Source of the DNA: Deltaproteobacteria bacterium RIFCSPHIGHO2_01_FULL_43_49
GTDB taxonomy: Bacteria; UBA10199; SPLOWO2-01-44-7
Length of the DNA stretch: 64,000 bases
Direction of reading: 5' to 3'
Assembly: GCA_001798075.1 (NCBI GenBank)
Contig: MGRG01000008.1
Location: 124,001 to 188,000, forward strand
Under the pieces are notes generated by a model. The model did no database searches. It was not told the DNA's origin and saw only the letters and a program-made list of their open reading frames with translations. Numbering within the stretch: the stretch's first letter is position 1; every line of letters starts with the position of its first letter. This document shows positions 34,974 to 43,087 of the stretch, piece after piece. The position numbers and the translations under genes were made by a program.

Positions 34974-35384
34974 TCAATCGATTTCTTTTATCAATTCGTT
35001 TGTTGATAGGACTTTGATAATGGTTTGATTCTTTATTCCTGAATCATTAGACCAAATTGGGATATTGAGATGCATGGCCAAAGCCAGATAAGGAGCATCT
35101 TCCTCATGTGGAGCAATTTCTAAGGCCCGATTTAAACAAGAGACATATTCTTCTTTTGGAATGACTTTGATTGGAGCGGTCAAAAAATCAAAGAGAAAAT
35201 CGAAATCGGCTTGTGAAAAGTCATCCCATCTTTTTGAAAAACGTTCCTTAAGCACCTTTCTTGACTCAATTAAAAGATGCTGCGGAGAATAAAGCTCCAC
35301 TTTTTCGTTTAAAAGAAGATTCCTTGTTATTGCCGCTTTTAAGAATGCTGCGATTAGAATGTTGGCATCGATAACGAGTTGCAT
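34974..35384 (-). CDS. PIN-domain RNase toxin
   Basis: 136 residues with the PIN acidic residues in place: VIDANILIAAF (Asp5), the internal Glu/Asp region (IAPHEEDAPYLALAM) and IWSNDSGI (C-terminal Asp). PIN proteins of this size are VapC-like endoribonucleases. The gene follows the RHH antitoxin gene after 3 bases. The module lies against the direction of the T2SS genes, between gspD and gspE. Confidence 0.88.
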   Translation of the reverse strand: MQLVIDANILIAAFLKAAITRNLLLNEKVELYSPQHLLIESRKVLKERFSKRWDDFSQADFDFLFDFLTAPIKVIPKEEYVSCLNRALEIAPHEEDAPYLALAMHLNIPIWSNDSGIKNQTIIKVLSTNELIKEID

Positions 35385-35387
35385 CAG

Positions 35388-35609
35388 CTATGAGCGGTGT
35401 TTTTTCCAGACCCGTTTTTTTACTTCACGATCCAATTCGGGAATTTCTGTTTCGTCAAGCCCGCCTGCTTTGAGCATGCGATTCATTTTTTCTAAAAGCT
35501 TGGCCTTTTCAAGGATCGCTTGGCGGGCTACCTCTGACCAGTTGATCTCTGGAAATTCCCGCATCTTTTCTCTTAGTTCTTCGGGGATGGAAAGGGTTAA
35601 ACTAGCCAT
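35388..35609 (-). CDS. Ribbon-helix-helix-type antitoxin
   Basis: The start is the ATG at 35609, seven bases behind AAGGAGG. The 73 residues open with ASLTLSIPEELREKM, a typical DNA-binding ribbon-helix-helix, then a helical, charged tail that would wrap the toxin. It is encoded directly before the PIN toxin and probably represses the pair through the inverted repeat at 35634. Confidence 0.82.
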   Translation of the reverse strand: MASLTLSIPEELREKMREFPEINWSEVARQAILEKAKLLEKMNRMLKAGGLDETEIPELDREVKKRVWKKHRS

Positions 35610-35633
35610 GAACAAACCTCCTTAAACACAACT

Positions 35634-35651
35634 TTATGTTAATACACATAA
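35634..35651. promoter_or_regulatory. Candidate operator of the PIN/RHH module
   Basis: TTATGT-N6-ACATAA lies 25 bases upstream of the antitoxin start. A second palindrome, ACGTT-TGTC-AACGT, follows at 35654-35667. Both suit binding by a dimeric ribbon-helix-helix protein. Confidence 0.5.
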
Positions 35652-35806
35652 TTACGTTTGTCAACGTTTTGAACATGAATAGGGTAATGGAGCGTAATTC
35701 TTATTTAATTTCAGCTAGTTAGGATTTCTTGAAAAAGTTGAGCAACTTTTTTAGCTTTTTGCCTTACCCTAAGTCGCGGTGCAAACGAGCCACCATTTTT
35801 GAATAG

Positions 35807-35984
35807 AGTTTGTTTCCGACTGGCGTGGCGAAAGGCGGGTCCAAGGGCTTCTCGCAGGCGGTTTTCTCTTTGCGGGGGTCCAAAATAAAATCGCCGAGAG
35901 AGAGCGCAAAATGGGGGTAGAATCCCCATTTTGATAGCGTCCCTTGGACTTGCCTTGCGCCAGCAAGCCAGGAGGAAACAAACT
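35807..35984. repeat. GC-rich structured repeat family C, copy 1
   Basis: Imperfect terminal inverted repeats of about 42 bases begin AGTTTGTTTCC at one end and end GGAAACAAACTT at the other. Inside is a hairpin, AAAATGGGG...CCCCATTTT (35909-35933). The ends match the unit at 55538-55774 and, less closely, the gspK unit. It fills most of the 480 bases between the antitoxin and gspE, which hold no gene. Confidence 0.75.
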
Positions 35985-36092
35985 TAGGTATAAATGAAGG
36001 CGAGTGGAAGTCACAACTTGAGGTAACTAGCTTATTTCTTTATGACTTTTTGCGCCTTGTTCGCCCTTCAGCAAAATGGTATTCTTGAAATC

Positions 36093-37793
36093 ATGGAAGA
36101 AAGAAGCCTTGGTGCCATTCTTTTGGAGTCCACGTCGCTGACGGAAGAGCAGCTTCAGCAAGGCCTCATTTTGCAAAGGGAAAAAGGAATCAAGCTGGGG
36201 GAGGCCCTCGTTCAACTTAAATTTTTGCGAACCGAGGATATTTTGAAAGCACTCTCAATTCAACTTGGGTTTCCCTATGAAAGCAAGATTGAAGTGGAAA
36301 CAGTTGATCCGGCATTAGTGGAGCATCTTCCCATCAATTATGCCAAAGACAATGAAGTTCTACCATTGCGCAAAGACAACGGAACAATAGTCGTGGCGGT
36401 TGCCGACCCCACCAATTTTCAGGTGATTGATGATCTGCGCCTTTTGTTTCATTCCAATATCAAACCGGTCATCGCCGGTTCTTATGAAATTGTGAACGCC
36501 ATCAACGCCGTCTACAACAAAACCACCGATAAAGGTGAAAAGGCAATGACCGATTTGGAAGAGGGGATGGAAGAAATTGCGGAAGACTTCAATGAACCAG
36601 TCGATTTGTTGGATGCCTCCGATGAAGCCCCGATCATTCGGTTGGTCAACTCTCTCATGTTTCGTGCGGTCAAACAAAAAGCCAGTGATATTCATATCGA
36701 ACCTTTTGAAAGGGACCTAGCGGTCCGTTTCAGGATTGATGGAGTTCTCTACGATGTCATGCACCCGCCCAAACGGGCACAAAATTCCATTATCTCCAGG
36801 GTAAAAATCATGGCAGGTCTTAACATTGCTGAGAAGCGAATTCCCCAGGATGGCAGAATTCGAATCAAGATTGCGGGGAAAGATATCGATATGCGTGTCT
36901 CCACGATTCCCACCGCCTTTGGTGAAAGTGTTGTGATGCGTCTGTTGGATAAATCTGCCGTACTTCTGGACATTTCCACATTGGGTTTCATTGGAAAGAA
37001 TTTGGATTATATTAACGAAGTGATCCAACGCCCCCATGGTATTATTTTGGTCACCGGTCCTACCGGTTCCGGAAAAACGACGACTCTTTATTCCGCCTTG
37101 TCAAAAATCAATACCCAAGAACTCAAGATCATTACCGTGGAAGATCCTGTCGAATATCAATTGCCAGGGATCAATCAAATGCAAGTCAATCCCAAGATTG
37201 ATCTGACTTTTGCAACGGGCTTAAGGGCCTTTTTGCGTCAAGATCCCGATGTGATCATGGTGGGTGAGATTCGTGATAAAGAAACAGCCGAGATTGCGAT
37301 TCAAGCCTCCCTCACAGGACATTTGGTTTTTTCTACATTGCACACCAATGATGCCTGTTCTTCCATCACACGCTTGGTCGATATGGGTGTGGAACCCTTT
37401 TTGGTTTCTTCTTCGGTCATTTGTATCATGGCTCAGCGTTTGGTTCGCTCTGTTTGCAAGGATTGCGCTAGAAAATACACCCCCGAAGAGGTGGAGCTTG
37501 CGAAGCTTGGACTTAAACCCGAAGATTTGAAAGGGCGCCAATTTTATAGACCGGTTGGCTGTCCTAATTGTTTGGAGACAGGCTATTCCGGTCGTACAGG
37601 CATTCATGAAATCTTAATGATCAGTGACCCTGTCCGTTCTGAAATCATGAAAGGCTCGGATGCCTCAACGATTAAAAAAGTTGCTCAGTCAGGTGGCATG
37701 AAGACATTAAGAGAAGATGCCGCCCAAAAAATTCTCATGGGTTGGACAACGGTTGAAGAGGTTTTGAGTATCACGCAAGGGGATAGGGACTAA
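36093..37793 (+). CDS. gspE: Type II secretion ATPase GspE
   Basis: 566 residues from MEERSLGAILLE; an ATG 51 bases upstream is in frame but adds residues unlike GspE. An N-terminal MshEN-like/N1E region is followed by the ATPase core: Walker A GPTGSGKTTT, Asp box ITVEDPVEYQ, Walker B VIMVGEIRDKETAEIA and the His box HLVFSTLHTNDA. A four-Cys zinc site (CKDC, CPNC) precedes the C-terminus. GspE drives pseudopilus assembly from the cytoplasm. Confidence 0.95.
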   Translation: MEERSLGAILLESTSLTEEQLQQGLILQREKGIKLGEALVQLKFLRTEDILKALSIQLGFPYESKIEVETVDPALVEHLPINYAKDNEVLPLRKDNGTIVVAVADPTNFQVIDDLRLLFHSNIKPVIAGSYEIVNAINAVYNKTTDKGEKAMTDLEEGMEEIAEDFNEPVDLLDASDEAPIIRLVNSLMFRAVKQKASDIHIEPFERDLAVRFRIDGVLYDVMHPPKRAQNSIISRVKIMAGLNIAEKRIPQDGRIRIKIAGKDIDMRVSTIPTAFGESVVMRLLDKSAVLLDISTLGFIGKNLDYINEVIQRPHGIILVTGPTGSGKTTTLYSALSKINTQELKIITVEDPVEYQLPGINQMQVNPKIDLTFATGLRAFLRQDPDVIMVGEIRDKETAEIAIQASLTGHLVFSTLHTNDACSSITRLVDMGVEPFLVSSSVICIMAQRLVRSVCKDCARKYTPEEVELAKLGLKPEDLKGRQFYRPVGCPNCLETGYSGRTGIHEILMISDPVRSEIMKGSDASTIKKVAQSGGMKTLREDAAQKILMGWTTVEEVLSITQGDRD

Positions 37794-37798
37794 AAATG

Positions 37799-37935
37799 CA
37801 AATCCGAAATTCTAAATCCGAAATTCTAAACAAATATCAATTTTTCAAATTACAATCCCCAAAACTATTTATTATTTGAAACATTGAAATTTAAAATTTG
37901 TTTAGGATTTAGATATTAGAATTTAGGGTTTTTAA
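37799..37935. repeat. AT-rich palindromic repeat family B, copy 1
   Basis: Fills the gap between gspE and gspF. The left arm is made of AAATTCTAAATCCGAAATTC-like units ending in AAACAAAT. The right arm reads ATTTGTTTAGGATTTAGATA and onwards, its reverse complement with changes. Similar copies lie at 45377, 49507 and 51945. gspF starts 8 bases later without a Shine-Dalgarno. Confidence 0.85.
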
Positions 37936-37943
37936 TTAAAAAT

Positions 37944-39179
37944 ATGCCAGTCTTCGAATATGTAGGGATTGACCAACAAAGAAAAAAAGCTCAAGGCATT
38001 ATTGAGGCCGACAACGACCGCACGGCGCGGATGCGCCTTCGCAAGATGGGGATTTTCCCTCAGTCTCTAACACTGGAGGGAAGGGCGAAGGCAAAAATTT
38101 CTTTGTCTACCAATGTTGATTTTTCAAGATTTACCCAAAGAATCAAAACACAAGACATTGCGCAAATGACTCGTCAGCTGGCGACACTTGTGAATGCGGG
38201 CATTCCTCTTGTGGAATCGTTGACAGCGCTAGTGGATCAAATTGAAAACCCCAAATTGAAGAAAGTGATTTCCCAAGTCAGAGAAAAAGTAACAGAGGGT
38301 ATGAAAATGTCAGATGCCATGCGTGCCCATCCGAAAGTTTTTGGCGATCTTTATGTCAATATGGTCAATGCTGGGGAAAACAGCGGTGCGCTCGATGTTG
38401 TTTTGGTGCGTCTGGCCGATTTCACTGAAGGGCAAGCAAGGCTAAAAAGCAAAATTATTGGGGCGATGATTTATCCTGCCATCATGTCCATTGTCGGCGT
38501 TTTTTTGATGATCGCTTTGGTTGTTTTTGTTGTGCCAAAAATCACACAGATTTTTGAAGATGTTCAGGCGACTCTTCCGTTGCCAACGAAAATTTTGATG
38601 GGTGTCAGTGATGCCCTCACAACCCCTTGGGTTATCATTTTAATTTTAATCCTGATTCCTCTGGCTATTTATGGGGTCAAACGTTGGCTTAAAACCCCTA
38701 AAGGGAGAGAGTTTTGGGATCGACGAATGTTAAAAGTACCTCTTTTTGGAAAACTCAACCGCATGGTTGCGATTTCCCGTTTTTCCAGAACCTTGTCTAC
38801 GTTGCTAAACAGTGGCGTTCCTTTACTCAATGCGTTGGACATTGTGCGCAACATTGTTACCAACACTATTATCCGTCGCGCTATTGAGGAGACCAGAACC
38901 AGCGTTCAAGAAGGGGCCTCCGTTTCCGATCCATTGAAAAAGAGTGGCGAATTTCCACCAATCGTAACCCACATGATTGCCATCGGTGAAAAAACGGGAG
39001 ATCTGGAAAAGATGCTGGAGCGCATCGCAGAGGCCTATGATGCTCAGGTGGATAATACGGTTTCGACCTTGACGACTCTTTTGGAACCGATCATGATTTT
39101 AGTCATGGCTAGTATTGTTTCCTTTATAGTAATGTCAATTTTGTTGCCCATTTTGCAACTCAACCAACTTGGGACATAA
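37944..39179 (+). CDS. gspF: Type II secretion inner-membrane platform protein GspF
   Basis: 411 residues with two GspF/PilC repeats (TRQLATLVNAGIPLVESL and SRTLSTLLNSGVPLLNALD), each followed by membrane segments, and a third helix at the C-terminus (LEPIMILVMASIVSFIVMSI). The N-terminal YVGIDQQRKKAQGIIEADN region is typical. GspF is the platform on which GspE acts. It follows gspE across repeat B1. Confidence 0.95.
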   Translation: MPVFEYVGIDQQRKKAQGIIEADNDRTARMRLRKMGIFPQSLTLEGRAKAKISLSTNVDFSRFTQRIKTQDIAQMTRQLATLVNAGIPLVESLTALVDQIENPKLKKVISQVREKVTEGMKMSDAMRAHPKVFGDLYVNMVNAGENSGALDVVLVRLADFTEGQARLKSKIIGAMIYPAIMSIVGVFLMIALVVFVVPKITQIFEDVQATLPLPTKILMGVSDALTTPWVIILILILIPLAIYGVKRWLKTPKGREFWDRRMLKVPLFGKLNRMVAISRFSRTLSTLLNSGVPLLNALDIVRNIVTNTIIRRAIEETRTSVQEGASVSDPLKKSGEFPPIVTHMIAIGEKTGDLEKMLERIAEAYDAQVDNTVSTLTTLLEPIMILVMASIVSFIVMSILLPILQLNQLGT

Positions 39180-39194
39180 ATAAAAGGGGGACTT

Positions 39195-39635
39195 ATGAAA
39201 CGCTTCACGCTTCACGCTTCACGCTTCACGAACAAAGGTATGACACTCATCGAAATCATGGTGGTGATCACCATTTTAGGTTTGATCGCTGCCATGGTTA
39301 CAGTCAACGTCATGGGCCGTTTGGAAAAGGCAAAGCTGGATACGGCTATGACTCAAATTAAATCGCTAGAACAAGCCTTGGAGCAATATCGCCTCGATAA
39401 TGGAAGTTATCCTTCAACAGAACAGGGGCTTGCTGGCTTGGTTGAAGCCCCATCTGGTGCCAAACGCTTCCAACCAGGTGGTTATCTGAAAGGTGGAAAA
39501 GTTCCGGATGATTCCTGGAATGAGCCTTTTAGTTATTTAAGCCCCGGGACCCAAGGTCATCCGTTTGAAATTGTTTCCAAAGGACCGGATCGCGAAGAAG
39601 GAACGGATGATGATGTTAAGAGCTGGGAAGAATAA
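39195..39635 (+). CDS. gspG: Major pseudopilin GspG
   Basis: 146 residues. After an unusual leader encoded by a heptamer repeat (MKRFTLHASRFTNKG), the prepilin signature G|MTLIEIMVVITILG appears with Glu at +5. The C-terminal half has the GspG loop (YRLDNGSYPSTEQGL) and calcium-site region (DSWNEPFSYLSPG, DREEGTDDDV). AGGGGGAC before the ATG is the likely ribosome site. It builds the pseudopilus. Confidence 0.95.
   Translation: MKRFTLHASRFTNKGMTLIEIMVVITILGLIAAMVTVNVMGRLEKAKLDTAMTQIKSLEQALEQYRLDNGSYPSTEQGLAGLVEAPSGAKRFQPGGYLKGGKVPDDSWNEPFSYLSPGTQGHPFEIVSKGPDREEGTDDDVKSWEE
39201..39230 (+). repeat. CGCTTCA heptamer tandem repeat in the gspG leader
   Basis: Four exact tandem copies of CGCTTCA plus CG, starting two codons after the gspG start. 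It encodes RFTLHASRFT of the prepilin leader, which prepilin peptidase should remove. Confidence 0.85.
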
Positions 39636-40248
39636 CCGCGGTTTCACCCTCATCGAACTTCTAGTGACCCTCGCCATTGTGGGGCTTATCATGGGCTTAG
39701 TTGTCGGCCAGACAGGTAGGCTCCTATCGTCGGATATGAAAGCCGCTGCCAAAAAACTCTCTTCAACGATTCGCTTTCTTTATAACAAATCGGCGACAGA
39801 GAGTGTAACTTTAAGACTGGTTTTTGATATTGATGAAAATAGTTATTGGGTGGAGGGGACCTCGGAGAGCTTCACCCTGACTAAAGAAGAGGAAGAAACG
39901 TTCCAAAATCAAAAATCAAAAATCAAAGATCAAAAAGAAGAAAAAAAAGAGGAGACAAATTCTATCCAACCCAAGGAAGCTAGTTTTTCGCCCCAAGAAT
40001 CCTACATTTTAAAACCAGTAAAACTTCCCGGTGGCGTTTTTTTTAAAGATATTTATGCCGAGCACCAGATCGATCGTTTGAGCTCTGGAAAAGCCTATAT
40101 TTATTTTTTTCCGCAAGGCTATGTTGAAAGGTCGGTGATTAATTTACGCAATGAAAGTGATGACGTTCATTATTCGCTGCAAGTTAGCCCGATCTCTGGC
40201 ACGGTCAAAATTGAATCGGCCTACAAAGAACCGGAGATAGAGAGATGA
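39613..40248 (+). CDS. gspH: Minor pseudopilin GspH
   Basis: About 211 residues. Three ATGs in a row (39607, 39610, 39613) could start it; AAGGAA at 39598 fits 39610 or 39613 best. Prepilin signature RG|FTLIELLVTLAIVGL. The middle holds a charged stretch (FQNQKSKIKDQKEEKKEE) encoded by AAAATCA-type repeats at 39905-39936, probably a loop. It overlaps the end of gspG by 23 bases and the start of gspI by 4. Confidence 0.88.
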   Translation: MLRAGKNNRGFTLIELLVTLAIVGLIMGLVVGQTGRLLSSDMKAAAKKLSSTIRFLYNKSATESVTLRLVFDIDENSYWVEGTSESFTLTKEEEETFQNQKSKIKDQKEEKKEETNSIQPKEASFSPQESYILKPVKLPGGVFFKDIYAEHQIDRLSSGKAYIYFFPQGYVERSVINLRNESDDVHYSLQVSPISGTVKIESAYKEPEIER

Positions 40249-40697
40249 AAAAGGGTTTTTCACTTTTGGAAGTGATGGTGGCGGTGGCCATTTTGGCCAT
40301 GTCCCTTTTAACCCTGATTAATTTTCAAGGCCAATCGATGTTTGTTGTGGGACGGGCGGAAAAGCTTACTCTGGGGACTTTTCTGGCCCGAGAAAAAATG
40401 GCGGAAGTTATTTTGCAACTTGAAAAAGAACAAAAACAGCAGGGAGTTTTTTCGGAAGATAAAAGTGATGAGGGAGAATTTGAAAAACCCTATGAAGATT
40501 ATAAATGGAAATGGAGCTTAAGAAAAGTGGCTATTCCAGCACCTGGTGGAGGAGAGGGCTCTCCGATGATGGCGATGCTCACAATGGTGACGAATCAAAT
40601 CAAAGAGTTCGTTCGAGAGGTAAAGTTAACCGTCTCGTGGGAAGCATTAGGAAAGGAACAAAGTTTCGATGTGGTTACGCATATTACAAAACTTTAA
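40245..40697 (+). CDS. gspI: Minor pseudopilin GspI
   Basis: 150 residues with a short leader and KKG|FSLLEVMVAVAILAMSLLTL, then the AREKMAEVILQLE segment typical of GspI. An insertion rich in Gly and Met (GGGEGSPMMAMLTM) lies before the last strands. It starts within an ATGA overlap with gspH. GspI nucleates the pseudopilus tip with GspJ and GspK. Confidence 0.92.
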   Translation: MKKGFSLLEVMVAVAILAMSLLTLINFQGQSMFVVGRAEKLTLGTFLAREKMAEVILQLEKEQKQQGVFSEDKSDEGEFEKPYEDYKWKWSLRKVAIPAPGGGEGSPMMAMLTMVTNQIKEFVREVKLTVSWEALGKEQSFDVVTHITKL

Positions 40698-40698
40698 A

Positions 40699-41385
40699 AT
40701 GAAAATAAAACCGGAACGGGCCACCCGTTCCGGTTTTACTCTCATTGAAGTCTTAGTATCGGTTGCTTTGGTTGCCGTTATCATGTTGCTCATTTGGCAA
40801 ACGACCGGACAAACACTGAATGCCAAGCAGCGCATTGAAAAACGTGATGAACTCTATCACAACGCCCGTGTGTCTGTTGATAAAATGGTACAAGATATTT
40901 CCATGGCCTTTTTGGTCAATGGCCCATCCCATACCGGTCAACGACAAGGCTCCCCGCAAATCAAGACTGTTTTTAAAGGGGAGGATGCTTCGCTTTATTT
41001 TGCTTCGTTGGCTCATTTGCGCCTTTTTAGCGGTTCTCGGGAAACAGAAGGTTCCGAAATGGGCTATAAAGTGGAGCAGGATCCAGACAACAGAGACTTT
41101 TTAATTTTGATGCGTCGGGAATCGAAATGGATGGATGACAAACCAGAAGAAGGGGGAGTTTGGCTCCCACTTGCTTCGAGAGTTAAAAAACTAAAAATTG
41201 AATATTATGATGGCCGCAAATTCGATTGGCAAAGTAGCTGGAACACAGAAAGTGACACAGGAATGAAGCTGCCGCGCGCTGTTCGCATTAGCATTGATTT
41301 TGATAATCCCGATAATCCCGACGAAGATATTTCGATAACGACAACCGCACTCTTGGAGATGTATAACAATGCGATCGATTTTTAA
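40699..41385 (+). CDS. gspJ: Minor pseudopilin GspJ
   Basis: 228 residues from the ATG at 40699, one base after the gspI stop; an in-frame ATG 30 bases earlier lies inside gspI. The leader MKIKPERATRSG and first mature codon are encoded by a perfect 31-base hairpin repeat, and cleavage is expected before FTLIEVLVSVALVAV. The rest matches GspJ (LYHNARVSVDKMVQDISMAF, LPRAVRISIDFD). It is part of the tip complex. Confidence 0.92.
   Translation: MKIKPERATRSGFTLIEVLVSVALVAVIMLLIWQTTGQTLNAKQRIEKRDELYHNARVSVDKMVQDISMAFLVNGPSHTGQRQGSPQIKTVFKGEDASLYFASLAHLRLFSGSRETEGSEMGYKVEQDPDNRDFLILMRRESKWMDDKPEEGGVWLPLASRVKKLKIEYYDGRKFDWQSSWNTESDTGMKLPRAVRISIDFDNPDNPDEDISITTTALLEMYNNAIDF
40707..40737. repeat. Solo palindrome related to family A, in frame in the gspJ leader
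   Basis: AAAACCGGAACGGG and CCCGTTCCGGTTTT, exact complements, flank CCA. The inner GGAACGGG/CCCGTTCC arms match the outer arms of the family A copy in gspD, as if the core had been lost. It encodes KPERATRSGF next to the prepilin cleavage site. Confidence 0.8.
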
Positions 41386-43078
41386 AAGAGACTTGATAAA
41401 AAATTGCCGAGCTGGCTACCTGGCGCTGAGGCGGGTGAAAAGACGTGGTCCTTTTTGGGGCGACCCAAAAAGTCCACTCAGCTCTCCCCCGCCAAGACAT
41501 TCATATCCCGACAAGGTGTTGGCGGGGTCCGAGATGCTTTTCACCCCCCTCATCGCCACGCCAGCTCGGCACCCTATTTCTAAATTGATTTATTTAGGCA
41601 ATCGCGCGAGCGAGTTGCGGTTCGAAAGGCGTCTCGGAGGCACTGGCAACAGCGGGGGTTATGAAAACCGCCAGCGCCGAGAGACGAGTGGGTGTTTTGG
41701 GGCGCTCCCCAAAACAACCCACGTCCTTTCGAATCCCAACGAGCGGAAGCGATTGCTTAAGAGATCAAGTGAATCAGGGATTGCGTTGTTGCTAGTCATG
41801 AGTGCGATCATGATTTTGACGATGATTGGGGTGGAATTCGCTTACAATGCCCAGATTGAATATCAAATGGCCGTGCGCCAGAGAGAAAGGCTTCAAGCCT
41901 TTTACCTTGCTAACTCCGGTTATAATTTGACCAGGTTGCAACTCAAGATTGGAAATGCCACACAAGGCCAGGTTCAACAGGCCACCACGCAGGCCAATAT
42001 TGACCTTCCTGTCGATTTGTCAGCACCCCTTTGTCAACAGTTTCCCATCAAGACCTCTTTATTTCGTTTGTTAATGATGGGAGAAAGTGGCGAGGCGCCT
42101 CCACCGAGTAATGAGGAGGGAGCAGAAGCTACAAGCGAAACGGCTGAAAACATGTTTGCCGCGTTCCCCATGCAAGGGCTGGAAGAATTTTTGCAATTCG
42201 AAGGAGACTTTGATTCGGAGTGTGCCGATGAGGCTTCCAAAATTGATCTTAATTTTTTCTACACGCAAGATCCCTCCAAAAGAGTTGAAGGACAAGACAA
42301 CGCCTATGACCAATACAAAAAATTTCTTATCGGGGTGTTAAATCAGCCGACCTACAAAGAACTTTTCGAAAAAACGAACGTCAAAGTGTTGGATGTCGTT
42401 CGCAATATTGCCGACTGGATTGACGGAAACGAAGTCATCAACGAGTTTGGGGGTTCTGAAGGAGGGGGAGAGGACTCTGTCTATCGCGGAGGAGTTTCCG
42501 GCCAGATGGCCGCTAAAAATGGGAAACTCTCTTTGCCAGGGGATATTTATCTTGTGGAGGGGGTGACCGATCTTTGGTGGATTCCTCTCTCGGAATTGTT
42601 CACGATTTATGGTACAACCAGCCAAGATGCGAAGCCTCAAATTAATGTTTGCCGGGCCCCAAATGAGGTGGTTAGAGCCCTTATTTTGAGATATACTGAA
42701 ACGCGAACCGATTTGCCGCCGGTTAAACCAGAAGATGAAGAAATTTTGGGTCAGTTGGTTCAAACAGTCAAAGGAGGTTGTACGGGGGCCGTTCCAGATA
42801 AAAATAAAATCGCTCAAGATTTGGATGCCAAACTTTTAGAAATTTTGAAGGCCAGCCCAACGACAACAACTGGACAACCAACGGGCGGTCAGGCTGGTTA
42901 TGGCACAACCGCTTCCCGTTTTGCAGATTGGATTGCGACCCAGAGCCGTTTTTTCAGTCTTAATATCAAAGGAGCAGTGGGCGATACCGTTGTAACCATC
43001 AAATCGGTCATTGATATGGGACAAGCGGGGGGGTCTGATACCTCCAAATGGAAAACCGTTTATTATAAAGTGCAATAA
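41369..43078 (+). CDS. gspK: Minor pseudopilin GspK with an in-frame repeat insertion before the prepilin signature
   Basis: The frame opens at an ATG inside the end of gspJ, but the prepilin signature ESG|IALLLVMSAIMILTM comes only after about 137 residues. The segment between is encoded by two family C repeat units (41405-41571 and 41597-41758). The body is standard GspK (YQMAVRQRERLQAFYLANSG, IDLNFFY, ADWIDGNEV, PGDIYLVEGV). Either the long form is made, or translation starts at the TTG at 41752, giving a normal leader MLKRSSESG. GspK caps the pseudopilus. Confidence 0.85.
   Translation: MRSIFKRDLIKNCRAGYLALRRVKRRGPFWGDPKSPLSSPPPRHSYPDKVLAGSEMLFTPLIATPARHPISKLIYLGNRASELRFERRLGGTGNSGGYENRQRRETSGCFGALPKTTHVLSNPNERKRLLKRSSESGIALLLVMSAIMILTMIGVEFAYNAQIEYQMAVRQRERLQAFYLANSGYNLTRLQLKIGNATQGQVQQATTQANIDLPVDLSAPLCQQFPIKTSLFRLLMMGESGEAPPPSNEEGAEATSETAENMFAAFPMQGLEEFLQFEGDFDSECADEASKIDLNFFYTQDPSKRVEGQDNAYDQYKKFLIGVLNQPTYKELFEKTNVKVLDVVRNIADWIDGNEVINEFGGSEGGGEDSVYRGGVSGQMAAKNGKLSLPGDIYLVEGVTDLWWIPLSELFTIYGTTSQDAKPQINVCRAPNEVVRALILRYTETRTDLPPVKPEDEEILGQLVQTVKGGCTGAVPDKNKIAQDLDAKLLEILKASPTTTTGQPTGGQAGYGTTASRFADWIATQSRFFSLNIKGAVGDTVVTIKSVIDMGQAGGSDTSKWKTVYYKVQ
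41405..41571. repeat. Structured repeat family C, copy 2 unit 1 (inside gspK)
   Basis: Terminal inverted repeats of about 40 bases start TGCCGAGCTGGC and end GCCAGCTCGGCA. Inside are CTTTTTGGG/CCCAAAAAG and CCCCGCCAA/TTGGCGGGG stems. It is read in frame as GYLALRRVK...YPDKVLAGSE, which matches the peptide of the unit at 55538-55774. Confidence 0.8.
41597..41758. repeat. Structured repeat family C, copy 2 unit 2 (inside gspK)
   Basis: Ends GGCAATCGC... and ...GCGATTGCTT form inverted repeats of about 34 bases containing GTTCGAAAGG/CCTTTCGAAT. An inner stem TTTTGGGGCGCTCCCCAAAA lies near 41697-41716. The encoded GGYENRQRRETSG and NPNERKRLL peptides recur in the unit near 55352-55520. Confidence 0.78.
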
Positions 43079-43087
43079 TAATAACTT

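Noticed and set aside
35711-36014. Minus-strand short coding frames upstream of gspE
   Set aside because: They are translations of a family C repeat copy; there is no ribosome site, and the frame breaks relative to the other copies.
37799-37935. Possible CRISPR array from short repeated AAATTCTAAATCC units
   Set aside because: Units vary, have no spacers of constant length and form one palindrome; there are no cas genes nearby.
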